A stretch of DNA of 64,000 nt. Origin: an uncultured Roseobacter sp. (GTDB lineage Bacteria > Pseudomonadota > Alphaproteobacteria > Rhodobacterales > Rhodobacteraceae). A program made the translations under genes and the position numbers. Below, piece after piece: positions 32,049 through 41,546 of the stretch. Positions within the stretch are counted from its first letter, which is position 1; the number at the start of each line of letters is the position of its first letter. Below the pieces are notes generated by a model. The model did not search any database and was not told the origin of the DNA. It saw nothing but the letters and a program-made list of their open reading frames with translations. The stretch covers positions 124,001-188,000 of the forward strand of contig NZ_CANLYL010000009.1 in the NCBI RefSeq assembly GCF_947495275.1. The letters are read 5' to 3'.

Positions 32049-32822
32049 CTAGCCTTTGGCGACCTCGTGATCCAGCCGCTGCCGGGCGACCTCCTCGTTA
32101 CGTTCAGCTGTGATCTGATCGTTCAGACAGGTCTCCACATAGCTAAGATGCTCTTCGACGGCCTCACGCGCGGCTTTCGGGTTGCGCTGTTGCAGACTGT
32201 CGTTGATCGCGCGATGCTGATCGAGCAACAACCCCCGCGTCGCGCGTTGCTTGAACATGATCTGCCGGTTGTAAAAAACGCCTTCGCGCAGCAGCTCATA
32301 CATCGACCGCATCATATGCAGCATCACCACGTTATGGCTCGCCTCGATGATCGCCATGTGGAACTGCGCATCGAGCCGGGCCTCATCCTGCGGGTTGTGC
32401 TTGGTATGGGCGGCTTCCATCTTGTCAAAGACGGTCTGGACCACGCGCAGATCGGTCTCTGAAGCGAGCCGGGCGGCACGTTCGGCGGCCAACCCCTCCA
32501 TGTCCCGGCGGAACGACAAATAGTCGAAGACAGCTTCCTCATGGCGGGCAAAGAGCTGCACCAGCGCGGGCGAAAACGCCGAGCCGAGCACATCGGCCAC
32601 AAACACTCCGGCCCCGGCGCGCGTGCTCAGCAACCCCTGATCCTGTAAGGATCCGATGGCATCGCGCAGGCTGGGGCGGGAGACGTTCAGCCGTTCCGCC
32701 AGCTCACGTTCTGCGGGCAGCCGTTCGCCGGGGCGCAGGATGCCGCGCAGGATCAGCTGTTCGATCTGGCGCACGACGGCAGAGGATAGTTTCTCGGATT
32801 GTACCGGACGAAAGGGCATCAT
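32049..32822 (-). CDS. GntR-family regulator, FadR/PdhR-LldR subgroup
   Basis: 257 aa. The N-terminal winged helix is RQIEQLILRGILRPGERLPAERELAERLNVSRPSLRDAIGSLQDQGLLSTRAGAGVFV. The C-terminal all-helical FCD domain has the metal/ligand histidines (DAQFHMAIIEASHN, LLDQHRAINDSL, VEEHLSYV). Subgroup members sense pyruvate, lactate or fatty acyl signals. No target operon is adjacent other than itself; a TGGTCA-N7-TGACCA palindrome lies just upstream of its start, suggesting auto-regulation. Confidence 0.87.
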   Translation of the reverse strand: MMPFRPVQSEKLSSAVVRQIEQLILRGILRPGERLPAERELAERLNVSRPSLRDAIGSLQDQGLLSTRAGAGVFVADVLGSAFSPALVQLFARHEEAVFDYLSFRRDMEGLAAERAARLASETDLRVVQTVFDKMEAAHTKHNPQDEARLDAQFHMAIIEASHNVVMLHMMRSMYELLREGVFYNRQIMFKQRATRGLLLDQHRAINDSLQQRNPKAAREAVEEHLSYVETCLNDQITAERNEEVARQRLDHEVAKG

Positions 32823-32832
32823 TTCACCTCAT

Positions 32833-32851
32833 TGGTCAAATTATATGACCA
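32833..32851. promoter_or_regulatory. Probable GntR (FadR/LldR-type) operator
   Basis: Perfect inverted repeat TGGTCA-N7-TGACCA with an A+T-only centre, 10 bases upstream of the regulator's start codon. The GGT/ACC half-site form is characteristic of FadR/PdhR-subgroup proteins, so the simplest reading is auto-repression. Confidence 0.65.
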
Positions 32852-33054
32852 CTGCGCAAGGCAGGTAAACTCTTTATTACGCAAGGCGCGGCAGGGCTCC
32901 GCCGACGGGGCTATCGTCTCAAGTTTGCCCTGTTGAGACGTCAATATCTTGTGGATAACTCACCTGAGAGCGCAGCTTGTGGGGTGTTGAGGTTGACTTT
33001 AACCCCGAGCGCCCGTCACGCTACTGAACCAAAGGAATCATCACGGGCTTCATT

Positions 33055-36000
33055 TTGCGCTTCTCGAAACTCAGACTGACCGGCTTCAAAAGCTTCGTGG
33101 ATCCCACCGATCTGATCATCGCGGATGGTTTGACCGGCGTTGTGGGGCCCAACGGCTGCGGCAAGTCGAACCTGTTGGAAGCGTTGCGCTGGGTGATGGG
33201 GGAAAACCGCCCTACGGCCATGCGTGGCGGAGGTATGGAAGATGTGATTTTTGCCGGAGCTGCAACGCGCCCGGCCCGCAATTTTGCCGAAGTGTCCCTG
33301 CATATCGACAATTCCGAAAGGCTGGCACCGGCTGGCTTTAATGAGGACGATCACCTCGATATCGTGCGCCGGATCACCCGCGATGTGGGCAGTGCCTATA
33401 AGGTCGGCACCAAGGATGTGCGAGCGCGGGATGTTCAGATGCTTTTTGCTGATGCCTCCACCGGCGCACATAGCCCGGCACTGGTGCGTCAGGGGCAGAT
33501 TGCCGAGTTGATCAACGCCAAACCCAAGAACCGGCGGCGTATTTTGGAGGAGGCCGCGGGGATCAGCGGGCTCTATCAGCGCCGTCATGAGGCGGAGCTC
33601 AAGCTGAAAGGCGCGGAAGCCAATCTGACCCGCGTCGATGATGTGATCGAACAATTGGCCAACCAGCTGGGTCAACTGGCCCGTCAGGCCCGTCAGGCCG
33701 CACGTTATCGCGAGATTGGCAACGATCTGCGCCGCCGCGAAGGCATGTTGCTCTACCGGCGCTGGCGTGAAGCGGATGATGCAAGGAGCACCGCAGAGGA
33801 TCACCTGCGCAGTCAGGTCACGCTTGCAGCGCAGGCCGAAGCCACGGTCCGGCAGGCCGCAAAGTCCAGAGAGACAGCCGAAGCCGCCCTGCCACCGCTG
33901 CGCGAGGAAGAGGCGATTGCCGCGGCAGTCTTGCAGCGCCTGACCGTTGAACGCGACACGCTGACCGATCAGGAAACCCGGGCTCAGGCGTTGATCGAAA
34001 CGCTGACCGGGCGGATCGCGCAACTGGGCCATGATATCGACCGCGAAGGTGGGTTGAACCGCGATGCGGGGGAGACCATCGAGCGGCTGGAGTGGGAAGC
34101 ACAAGAGCTGGACAAGGCCGCCGAAGGTCATGAAGCGGCGCTGGCGGAAGCTGCAGAGATGGCGCGGGAGGCGGCTGCGGTCTTGCAGACCCGCGAAGGC
34201 GAGATGTCCCAGCAGACCGAAGATATGGCGCGGTTGTCAGCGCGTCACGGTTCTGCCCAGCGGTTGCTGGAAGACAGCCGGAAGACGCAATCAAAAGCCG
34301 AAGCTGAAGCGGCCCGGGCGCGGGAGGCCGTTGCGGTCAGCCAGGCCGCACTCGCCAAGGCAGGTCAGGATTTTGCTCAGGCGCACGCAGCCGAAGCCGA
34401 AGCGGTCGCAACCGCGACCAGTGCGGAGACGGCCCTTGTTGACGCGGATGAAGCCCGCGCCGAGACACAGGCCCGCGAAGCCGAAGCCCGGGCCCAGCGA
34501 TCAGAGGCCGAAGGTGAGATGAATGCCTTGCGGGCCGAAGCGGGGGCATTATCCAAGCTGGTGGCGCGCGATACCGCGGAAGGCGGACAGATCCTGGATC
34601 AGTTGCACGTCAAAACCGGCTATGAAAAGGCGCTTGGCGCCGCATTGGCCGATGACCTCCGAGCGCCGGAGGTTGCGGCGGACGGGCCGTCCGGCTGGGC
34701 GGTGCTACCGGCCTACGCCCAGCACCAACCGTTGCCCGAAGGGGTCAAGCCGTTGTCGCTCTTTGTAGATGTACCGGACGTGCTGTCCCGGCGGATGGGC
34801 CAGATCGGGTTGGTTGACCCTGATGACGGCCCGCGGTTGCAGGCCGATCTGCGCCCCGGGCAACGTCTGGTGTCGCCTGAAGGCGATCTGTGGCGGTGGG
34901 ACGGTTTCCGCGCCTGGGCCGAAGACGCGCCCTCGGCAGCCGCGTTGCGTCTGCAGCAGCTGAACCGTCTGGAAGAACTCAAGCAAAACCTGGAGGCGGC
35001 AACGCAGCGGGCTGAGGGCGCAAAGGCCGCTCACGATCTTCTGGGCACCCAACTGGCGGAGCTTACCAAGGCCGATGCAATGGCGCGAGAAGCCCGTCGC
35101 GCCGCTGACAGGCTGGTGGCTGACGCGGGGCGCCGCCTGAGCCGGGCGGAGGCGGATCGCAACCTTGCGGAGGGTAGGCTGGAATCCCTTGGTCTGGCCG
35201 TTACGCGACACGATGAAGAGGCGATGATCGCCCGGACCCGTCTCAAGGAAGCGACACACGCTTTGGAAGATTTAGGCGATCTGACCGAGGCGCGCGAGCG
35301 GGTCGAAGCCGTGCGCATGGCAGTGGAGGCAGCGCGGATCACGATGATGTCGCGGCGATCTGGCCATGATGAGTTGCGCCGTGAAGGAGAGGCACGCACC
35401 AAGCGGCGTCAGGAAGTTACCAAGGAGGTCAGTGGCTGGCGGCATCGGCTGGAGACGGCAGAGAAACGCACAGCAGAGCTGGTGGAACGCAAGACGGCGG
35501 CCGAAAACGAACTGGAAACAGCCAGCGCCGCCCCCGCCGAGATCGCGGCCAAACGGGCGGAGATGAGCGATGCCATTTCCGTGGCAGAAGCGCGCAAGGC
35601 GCAAAGTGCAGATGCGCTTTCCTCCGCTGAAGGTACCCTGCGGGAGGCGAGCCTTGCCGAGCGAGAGGCAGAACGGCAGGCGTCCGAGGCGCGGGAGGCG
35701 CGCGCCCGCGCAGAGGCCCGCGCCGATGCTGCCCGCGAAGCTGTTGCTGCGGCTGCCGAGCGGATCGCTGACGAAAGCCAACTGACCCCGGCCCAGTTGC
35801 TGACCCAATTGGACGCAACACCTGATGAGATGCCCTGTGCGGAGGCGCTGGAGGCGGATGTAAATCGCTTGAAACGGCAGCGCGACGCCCTTGGCGCCGT
35901 CAACCTGCGCGCCGAAGAAGATGCGCGTGAGGTCCAGACCGAACACGATACTCTGACCGGCGAAAAAGCGGACCTTGAGGAAGCCATAAAGACTTTGCGC

Positions 36001-36510
36001 GGCGGTATTGCCAGCCTCAACCGCGAAGGGCGCGAACGGCTTTTAACCGCTTTCGAACAGGTCAATTCAAACTTCTCGCTGCTGTTCACCCATCTTTTCG
36101 GTGGTGGCGAGGCCAACCTGGTGATGGTCGAAAGCGATGACCCGCTGGAGGCTGGTCTGGAGATCATGTGCCAGCCACCGGGCAAGAAACTCTCGACACT
36201 CAGCCTGCTTAGCGGCGGCGAGCAGACCTTGACCGCGATGGCCCTGATCTTTGCGGTTTTCCTCGCCAATCCCGCGCCGATTTGTGTGCTCGATGAGGTC
36301 GACGCGCCGCTGGATGATGCGAATGTCACCCGGTTCTGCGATCTGCTCGACGAGATGTGCCGCCAGACCGAAACGCGGTTTTTGATCATCACCCACCACG
36401 CGGTGACGATGGCGCGCATGGACCGGCTGTTTGGCGTCACCATGGCCGAGCAAGGCGTGAGCCAACTGGTATCGGTTGACCTTAAAAAAGCCGAAACGCT
36501 GGTGGCCTGA
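33055..36510 (+). CDS. smc: Chromosome segregation protein SMC
   Basis: 1151 aa from TTG 33055 (MRFSKLRLTGFKSFVDPTDL, exactly the family start). Walker A is GPNGCGKSN (residues 31-39). Long coiled coils flank a hinge (about residues 505-640, with GYEKALGAALADDLRAPEVA). The C-terminal head carries signature LSLLSGGEQTLTAMALIFA and Walker B PICVLDEVDAPLDDAN. It works with ScpA/ScpB, not in this window, to organise and segregate the chromosome. The non-ATG start and distant AAAGGA suggest modest translation. Confidence 0.96.
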   Translation: MRFSKLRLTGFKSFVDPTDLIIADGLTGVVGPNGCGKSNLLEALRWVMGENRPTAMRGGGMEDVIFAGAATRPARNFAEVSLHIDNSERLAPAGFNEDDHLDIVRRITRDVGSAYKVGTKDVRARDVQMLFADASTGAHSPALVRQGQIAELINAKPKNRRRILEEAAGISGLYQRRHEAELKLKGAEANLTRVDDVIEQLANQLGQLARQARQAARYREIGNDLRRREGMLLYRRWREADDARSTAEDHLRSQVTLAAQAEATVRQAAKSRETAEAALPPLREEEAIAAAVLQRLTVERDTLTDQETRAQALIETLTGRIAQLGHDIDREGGLNRDAGETIERLEWEAQELDKAAEGHEAALAEAAEMAREAAAVLQTREGEMSQQTEDMARLSARHGSAQRLLEDSRKTQSKAEAEAARAREAVAVSQAALAKAGQDFAQAHAAEAEAVATATSAETALVDADEARAETQAREAEARAQRSEAEGEMNALRAEAGALSKLVARDTAEGGQILDQLHVKTGYEKALGAALADDLRAPEVAADGPSGWAVLPAYAQHQPLPEGVKPLSLFVDVPDVLSRRMGQIGLVDPDDGPRLQADLRPGQRLVSPEGDLWRWDGFRAWAEDAPSAAALRLQQLNRLEELKQNLEAATQRAEGAKAAHDLLGTQLAELTKADAMAREARRAADRLVADAGRRLSRAEADRNLAEGRLESLGLAVTRHDEEAMIARTRLKEATHALEDLGDLTEARERVEAVRMAVEAARITMMSRRSGHDELRREGEARTKRRQEVTKEVSGWRHRLETAEKRTAELVERKTAAENELETASAAPAEIAAKRAEMSDAISVAEARKAQSADALSSAEGTLREASLAEREAERQASEAREARARAEARADAAREAVAAAAERIADESQLTPAQLLTQLDATPDEMPCAEALEADVNRLKRQRDALGAVNLRAEEDAREVQTEHDTLTGEKADLEEAIKTLRGGIASLNREGRERLLTAFEQVNSNFSLLFTHLFGGGEANLVMVESDDPLEAGLEIMCQPPGKKLSTLSLLSGGEQTLTAMALIFAVFLANPAPICVLDEVDAPLDDANVTRFCDLLDEMCRQTETRFLIITHHAVTMARMDRLFGVTMAEQGVSQLVSVDLKKAETLVA

Positions 36511-36625
36511 AGCTAGCCTTGGGCGCGGTTTTCGGTTGTAGAAACGATGGCCGTGCGCAGGGGTGACGGAAAGGTCATTGAACACCTCTAGCGGTAGAGG
36601 CTGATTGCGGGCATTGCGGCTGGGT

Positions 36626-36661
36626 AAAAAAAGACCCTGCGCAGCCTCGGCCCGCAGGGTC
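36626..36661 (-). terminator. Intrinsic terminator after the lytic transglycosylase gene
   Basis: On the minus strand a 9-bp stem GACCCTGCG / CGCAGGGTC with an 11-base loop is followed by seven T. It is A/T-flanked on both sides, so it may also work weakly for the convergent smc transcript. Confidence 0.85.
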
Positions 36662-36746
36662 AAAAAAGGTAGAAAACAAACCTGAATGTATGTTTCAGCC
36701 GGAAAACTACATTCCTGCGGGTAAAAATAGGTTAACGCCGAGGGCG

Positions 36747-37916
36747 TCAGAGCTTTGACAAAAGCGTCGGCGTGGGCCAGGCATCCGCAGGCAACCCCAG
36801 TCTTTTTTGTTCGCTCTGAACCGCGGCGCGGGTTTTTGCGCCTAGGATTCCATCAACCTTTCCAACGTCGTATCCACGCGCCTGCAATTTGCGTTGAAGC
36901 TCTTTGGTTTGTGCGCCGGTAAGCCCGATGTCGGGGTTGCCAGCGTCATAGACCGGCGCGCCTTGCAGCCTTGTGGCAAAATACGCGGCGGTCATGACAT
37001 AGGTAAAGCTTTGATTCCATTCGAAATATACGTTGAAATTGGGATAGGCGAGGAAAGCGGGTCCTTTGTGTCCCTGCGGCAGTATCAGCGCTGCCGGAAG
37101 TCTGCTCTGCAGCGACCCATTGCGTGGCTTGATCCCCAAAGACGCCCATTCCGACGTGGGTTTCACCACTTTCAATCCGCTTTGAGACCAATCGAACTGT
37201 TGCGGGAGTCGCACTTCCTGTATCCATGGCTCGCCTGCCCGCCAGCCGAGGCTTTTCAGCATGGATCCCCCTGATGTCAAAGCATCTGCGGCGGATGTCT
37301 TTAACGAAACCTTACCATCGCCGTCCCCATCGACGCCGTTTTCAAGGATGTCACGCGGCAGCATCTGTACCATGCCGATCTCACCCGCCCAGGCACCTGT
37401 CGTGGTGTTGGGATCAAAATCACCCTGCTCAAAAAGTTCCAGCGCTGCAAAGACTTGCGGGCGAAAGAGCTCAGGCCTGCGGCAGTCGTGAGCCAGTGTC
37501 ACCAGCGCATTCGCCGTGTTGAAATCACCCTGGAACCCGCCGTAATCCGTCTCGAACGCCCAGAAAGCAAGAAGGACCCCACGGTCAACGCCGTAGGTCT
37601 TTTCGATACGATCAAAGACAGCGTCATATTTTTGTGCATTGCTCTGACCGCGTTTGACCCTGTCAGCCGAGATCAACCGTTTGGAAAAATCCAGAAACGG
37701 GCGTTGGAAAACGCCCTGTGCTCGATCAGCTTTCAGAACTTTGGGGTCTTGCCGAATGTTTGCAAAGAATTTTTGCACATTGCTGGCGTTGTGACCTTTG
37801 GCGATGGCTTCGCCTTTCAGGCCGTCGACAAAGCCGGAGAAGGACCCGCCACAAGCCAGTGACAGGCTGGGCAGAACGGCGATGCATAGGGCCATCAGGG
37901 GGGTGGTTGGGCGCAT
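36747..37916 (-). CDS. Lytic murein transglycosylase (MltB-like, SLT_2) with peptidoglycan-binding domain
   Basis: 389 aa periplasmic peptidoglycan lyase. Signal peptide at residues 1-22 ends LSLACGG; the Cys after LSLA could be lipidated as in MltB. The catalytic domain (about 25-315) includes the acid Glu in LAFWAFETDYGGFQGDFN and IGMVQMLPRDILENGVDGDGDG. A C-terminal PG_binding_1 repeat (LTGAQTKELQRKLQARGYDVGKVDGILGAKTRAAV) follows. GGAGG lies 5 bases before the start. Same strand as cbiB, 21 bases downstream. Confidence 0.92.
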   Translation of the reverse strand: MRPTTPLMALCIAVLPSLSLACGGSFSGFVDGLKGEAIAKGHNASNVQKFFANIRQDPKVLKADRAQGVFQRPFLDFSKRLISADRVKRGQSNAQKYDAVFDRIEKTYGVDRGVLLAFWAFETDYGGFQGDFNTANALVTLAHDCRRPELFRPQVFAALELFEQGDFDPNTTTGAWAGEIGMVQMLPRDILENGVDGDGDGKVSLKTSAADALTSGGSMLKSLGWRAGEPWIQEVRLPQQFDWSQSGLKVVKPTSEWASLGIKPRNGSLQSRLPAALILPQGHKGPAFLAYPNFNVYFEWNQSFTYVMTAAYFATRLQGAPVYDAGNPDIGLTGAQTKELQRKLQARGYDVGKVDGILGAKTRAAVQSEQKRLGLPADAWPTPTLLSKL

Positions 37917-37937
37917 TAAAACCTCCAGGGGGCAGGG

Positions 37938-38843
37938 CTATAAAATGACAATCAGGGCGCAGAGGACCAGAAACCCGGCCCATGCCCGCCATAGCATCGC
38001 GATACTGGCGTCGATGTCCACCGGGGTCAGGTCGGCGCGGCCCTGCGCATTGACAAAGGGAAACTCTCGCATTTGCCCGTCGTAGGCACGGGGACCTGCC
38101 AATGCGATCCCAAGCGCGCGAGACATGGCGGCTTCGGGCCATCCGGCGTTGGGCGAGCGGTGCAACCCTGCATCGGCGGCAATGCCCTGCCAGTCGAAAC
38201 AGCGGGCGGGCAGGGCGATCAACAGGGCGGTCAGCCGAGCAGGGATCAGGTTCAGAAGGTCGTCCAGTCGGGCCGTCGCCCATCCAAATTCTTCGTACCT
38301 GTCGTTGCGATATCCGATCATGCTGTCACCGGTGTTGATCAGTTTATAGACGCAGATTCCGGGCAGTCCCGCGATCAGGAACCAGAAAGCGGGTGCGATG
38401 ACCCCGTCGGAAAGGTTTTCCGCCGCACTTTCGATGGCGGAACGGGCAATCTGCGTTTCCCCCATCTTGGCGGTGTCGCGGCTTACAATCCGGGACACCA
38501 TGCGACGTCCTTCCTGTACGGACATGCGCAACCCGTCGCCAACGGCCCGGACGTGTTGCACCAGTGAGCGCTGTGCGAGGAGGATCGCTGTCGCGAGAAT
38601 CTCCACCACTCCGCCAAACGCGCCAAGGAAGGTTCCCGCAGCCCACCCAACTGCAATCAGGAGGAGCGCCGTGATCGTCCCCTTGGCTCGTCTGTTGTCG
38701 CCGCTGTTGAGGTGGTTGTCACACCAGCGTATCAATTTTCCCATGAGGACGGCAGGATGCGCGACACGATCCCAGAGCCAGCGCGGCTCCCCGATCAGCG
38801 CGTCCAGCAGCAGGGCAAAGATCAGGATCGCGGCGAAACTCAT
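37938..38843 (-). CDS. cbiB: Adenosylcobinamide-phosphate synthase (CbiB/CobD)
   Basis: 301 aa membrane enzyme attaching aminopropanol (phosphate) to adenosylcobyric acid in cobalamin synthesis. Family stretches are [24 protein letters not shown] (start), [31 protein letters not shown] and [41 protein letters not shown]. Several membrane spans. It overlaps cobC by ATGA, coupling the enzyme to the one that makes its aminopropanol phosphate substrate. Confidence 0.93.
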   Translation of the reverse strand: MSFAAILIFALLLDALIGEPRWLWDRVAHPAVLMGKLIRWCDNHLNSGDNRRAKGTITALLLIAVGWAAGTFLGAFGGVVEILATAILLAQRSLVQHVRAVGDGLRMSVQEGRRMVSRIVSRDTAKMGETQIARSAIESAAENLSDGVIAPAFWFLIAGLPGICVYKLINTGDSMIGYRNDRYEEFGWATARLDDLLNLIPARLTALLIALPARCFDWQGIAADAGLHRSPNAGWPEAAMSRALGIALAGPRAYDGQMREFPFVNAQGRADLTPVDIDASIAMLWRAWAGFLVLCALIVIL

Positions 38844-39826
38844 GCGAGCGCGGCCTCGACACGGGGCCAGTGGCGGGCATGGGGCAGTCCAAGGCGCAAC
38901 CAGCTTGTATTATAGGGAAAACACCTGCTCCAGATCCTATGCTGTGCCAACCTGCGCTGCCAGTGCATTGCGTCACCGACGTCGTAAAGGCGGAACAGGG
39001 TCGTACCGCCGATCGGTTTGGCTCCGGCTTTTTGCATCAGGGCATCCAGCCGCGCACTGTCTTTGCAGAGGCGGATGCGGGTTTGATCGGCCCAGGCGTC
39101 GTCACCCAGTGCCGTAGCACCGATGTGCTGGGCTGGTCCGGAAACCGCCCAGGGGCCGACCGCCTCAACAAGTTGGTCCAGCAGAGCTGGATCGCCAATG
39201 ACAAACCCCAGTCTGAGCCCCGCAAGACCCCAGAATTTTCCAAAGCTTTTAAGGATCAGCACCCCCGGTTCGCCGGCTTGCGCAATCAGGGATTCTTCAG
39301 GGACGACATCGCAGAAACTTTCGTCAATTACCGTGAGCTCCGGTTGACGAACCGGTAACGCCTGCGCGCTCCAGATCCGGCCATCGGGGTTGTTTGGGTG
39401 CACAACCACCTGGGCCGTCGCGGGGCCTTCTTCGTGAACTTCCCAGCCAGCCGCGCTGAAAGCTGCAGCGTGTTCATTGTAGGTGGGTCCTGGAATGCTG
39501 ACCGTGCTTGCAGGCAGCAGCCCGGGGATCTGGGCAATCAGAGCGGAAGCCCCCGATGCGGCGATGATTCCGGCGCGTTCCGGCACGTTCCAAAAGCTGC
39601 GTGCTGCCGCAATCAGACGGGTTTGCGCGGCCCGGTCCGGCAGTGCCGTCCAGGCATCATCCGGCAGCTTCCCGACCGGATATGCATGCGGATTGATGCC
39701 TGTCGAAAGGTCGCACCAATCGATTCGACCTCCCCCATGTTCGAGAATGGCGGCATCGAGCCCACCACCATGATCACGTTTTTTTTTAGTCAACAATCTG
39801 CTCTTTTTGCCTTGATCGTGGCGCAA
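38840..39826 (-). CDS. cobC: Threonine-phosphate decarboxylase CobC
   Basis: PLP fold-type I enzyme producing (R)-1-amino-2-propanol phosphate for cobalamin. The frame opens at TTG 39826 (328 aa). The family-like part starts near [20 protein letters not shown], so a TTG at 39793 is an alternative, and the exact start is unresolved. PLP lysine is in [20 protein letters not shown]. Other motifs are [38 protein letters not shown] and VIDESFCD. Non-ATG start and an A9 run near the 5' end are noted. Confidence 0.9.
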   Translation of the reverse strand: MRHDQGKKSRLLTKKKRDHGGGLDAAILEHGGGRIDWCDLSTGINPHAYPVGKLPDDAWTALPDRAAQTRLIAAARSFWNVPERAGIIAASGASALIAQIPGLLPASTVSIPGPTYNEHAAAFSAAGWEVHEEGPATAQVVVHPNNPDGRIWSAQALPVRQPELTVIDESFCDVVPEESLIAQAGEPGVLILKSFGKFWGLAGLRLGFVIGDPALLDQLVEAVGPWAVSGPAQHIGATALGDDAWADQTRIRLCKDSARLDALMQKAGAKPIGGTTLFRLYDVGDAMHWQRRLAQHRIWSRCFPYNTSWLRLGLPHARHWPRVEAALA

Positions 39827-39910
39827 ATCCGCGCCTTTACTTGTCGCTAAAAGCGGAAAGTAGCCGGTTAATCAAGTCTGATTGCAAATGATAAATTTGT
39901 CATCGAAAGT

Positions 39911-39926
39911 TTAATCGTTTGTTAAC
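39911..39926. promoter_or_regulatory. Perfect CtrA-type box
   Basis: TTAA-N7-TTAAC, the full CtrA consensus of alphaproteobacteria, 64 bases upstream of the receiver-domain gene start. The position suits control of that gene (plus strand). On the other side it is about 85 bases from the cobC start. Confidence 0.65.
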
Positions 39927-39989
39927 CTTTGAAGCAGACGACAGTATTACATAGTGAAATAATTCCGGAGCTTCCGGAATGGAGGGCAG

Positions 39990-40370
39990 ATGAAGGTTCT
40001 AATTGTCGAGAGCCAGAACGATCTGGCTAGTATTTGGAAAAGACACCTCGAACGGATGGGTATGACCGTCGCGCGCTGCGCTGGTCAGGCGGATGCCATT
40101 CGTCATCTCAGCACGCATCACACAGATATCATCATTATGGATCTTGTGCTGGGGGAAGGCTCTGCACTGGCGGTGGCGGATTACGCGAGTTACCGGCAGC
40201 CCGAGGCGCAGGTTATTTTTGTTACGAATACATCTTTCTTTTCAGACGGATCAATTTTTTCCCACGCAACCAATGCCTGCGCGTTTGTGCAAAGCGCAAC
40301 GCCCCCCGAAGATCTCGCTGCCATGGTGGAACACTATGGCGCGCATTCAGAGCAGAGTGGGGCGGCCTGA
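39990..40370 (+). CDS. Single-domain response-regulator receiver, degenerate
   Basis: 126 aa, a lone receiver fold without output domain. It starts MKVLIVESQNDLA: the acidic pocket has Glu7 but Ser8 where a second acid is usual. The phosphorylatable Asp is present in HTDIIIMDLVLGEGSA (about residue 51) and Thr in IFVTNTSFFS, but the switch lysine is missing (CAFVQSATPPEDL where Lys-Pro is expected). It may act as a protein-interaction module or a poorly phosphorylated partner. GGAGGG precedes the ATG, and a perfect hairpin ATTCCGGA-GCT-TCCGGAAT (39962-39980) abuts that site. A CtrA box lies upstream. Confidence 0.75.
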   Translation: MKVLIVESQNDLASIWKRHLERMGMTVARCAGQADAIRHLSTHHTDIIIMDLVLGEGSALAVADYASYRQPEAQVIFVTNTSFFSDGSIFSHATNACAFVQSATPPEDLAAMVEHYGAHSEQSGAA

Positions 40371-41345
40371 TCACCCGCGTCCGTGCGGGGTGTCAAAATT
40401 CAGTTCCGGCCCGATCGGGATAATGCGATGCGGATTGATGCTGTCATGGCTGAAATGGTAGTGCCGGATGATGTGGTCGAAATTCACGGTCTGCGCCACG
40501 CCGGGCATTTGATAGAGTTCACGGGTGTAGGCCCAGAGGTTGGGAAAATCGACTAACCGCTTGCGGTTGCATTTGAAATGCAGGTGGTAGACGGGATCAA
40601 ATCGCACAAGAGTTGTGAACAGACGCCAATCCGCTTCGGTCAGTGTATCGCCCATCAGGTAGCGGTTGTCAGACAGCTTTTGTTCGAGCCAATCCAGGGT
40701 GTCAAAGAGCGGGCCCACGGCTGCGTCATAAGCTTCCTGTGTCGTGGCAAAGCCGCATTTGTAGACGCCGTTGTTGAAGCTGTCGTAGATACGCTCATTG
40801 ATCGGCGCGATGACCTCGTGAAGCTCTTCTGGCCAGTAGTTGTCACTGTTTCCTGTCACCGCGTCGAAGGCCGTGTTGAGCATGCGAATGATCTCTGAGC
40901 TTTCGTTGGAGACAATGGTCTCGCGGGTCTTGTCCCACAAGATCGGCACCGTGACCCTGCCGGAATATTTTGGGTCCGCTTTTGTATAGATGTCGCGCGC
41001 ATAGGGCAGTCCGTAGAGCGTATCGCCGGTGGCCCCCTTGTCGTCGGTCTCAAACGTCCAGCCGTCCTGCAACATATCCGGATGGACGGCTGAGACGGAG
41101 ATGTGATCTTCAAGCTCCTTCAACTGGCGAAAGATCAAAGTGCGATGTGCCCAGGGGCAGGCATAGCTGACGTAGAGGTGATATCGACCCGATTCGGCTG
41201 CAAACCCAGCTTCGCCCGTGGGGCCCTCACTACCATCGGTAGTAATCCAGTTTCTGAAACCCGCTTCAGAGCGTTTGAATTTTCCGCCGGTGGACTTGGT
41301 ATCATACCAGGTGTCCTGCCACACGCCGTCTACCAGTAAACCCAT
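40371..41345 (-). CDS. Glutathionyl-hydroquinone reductase (Xi-class glutathione transferase)
   Basis: 324 aa from ATG 41345 (MGLLVDGVWQDTWYDTKSTGGKFKR), the standard start; the in-frame extension to 41459 is not family-like. Reduces glutathionyl-(hydro)quinones with glutathione. The catalytic Cys is in YVSYACPWAHRT. Other family landmarks are NESSEIIRMLNTAFDAV, NNGVYKCGFATTQEAY and the C-terminal GDTLTEADWRLFTTLVRFDPVYHLHFKCN. The stop abuts that of the convergent receiver gene (40370/40371) with no terminator between. Confidence 0.93.
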   Translation of the reverse strand: MGLLVDGVWQDTWYDTKSTGGKFKRSEAGFRNWITTDGSEGPTGEAGFAAESGRYHLYVSYACPWAHRTLIFRQLKELEDHISVSAVHPDMLQDGWTFETDDKGATGDTLYGLPYARDIYTKADPKYSGRVTVPILWDKTRETIVSNESSEIIRMLNTAFDAVTGNSDNYWPEELHEVIAPINERIYDSFNNGVYKCGFATTQEAYDAAVGPLFDTLDWLEQKLSDNRYLMGDTLTEADWRLFTTLVRFDPVYHLHFKCNRKRLVDFPNLWAYTRELYQMPGVAQTVNFDHIIRHYHFSHDSINPHRIIPIGPELNFDTPHGRG

Positions 41346-41546
41346 GTCATTCTCCTTTGTACGTTGGCCAGTCTCTATGTGGCGCTGAGCGCAAGGTAAT
41401 TTGTCACCTGTCGGAATAACAGGTTTGTGCGCGCGCAAGGTCTCTGCGCAGGCGCACACGCTATGCGGTATGACATAAAAACTTAACTTGATTTTTAGGG
41501 GACCGCGTCATCATCTGGCATAGGGGAATGTAGGAAAGTAACGAAT

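Noticed and set aside
32950-32958. Perfect DnaA-box sequence (TTATCCACA on the minus strand) upstream of smc
   Set aside because: Only one copy, with no A+T-rich unwinding region or further boxes. A single 9-mer match is expected by chance about once in windows of this size.
35409-36443. 344-codon open frame antisense to smc
   Set aside because: Ser/Arg/Ala-rich mirror of the SMC coiled coil; no start signal and no recognisable domain.
41483-41497. TTAA-N7-TTTA upstream of the 116-residue hypothetical gene
   Set aside because: One mismatch in the second half-site in an A+T-rich stretch; too weak to call a CtrA site.
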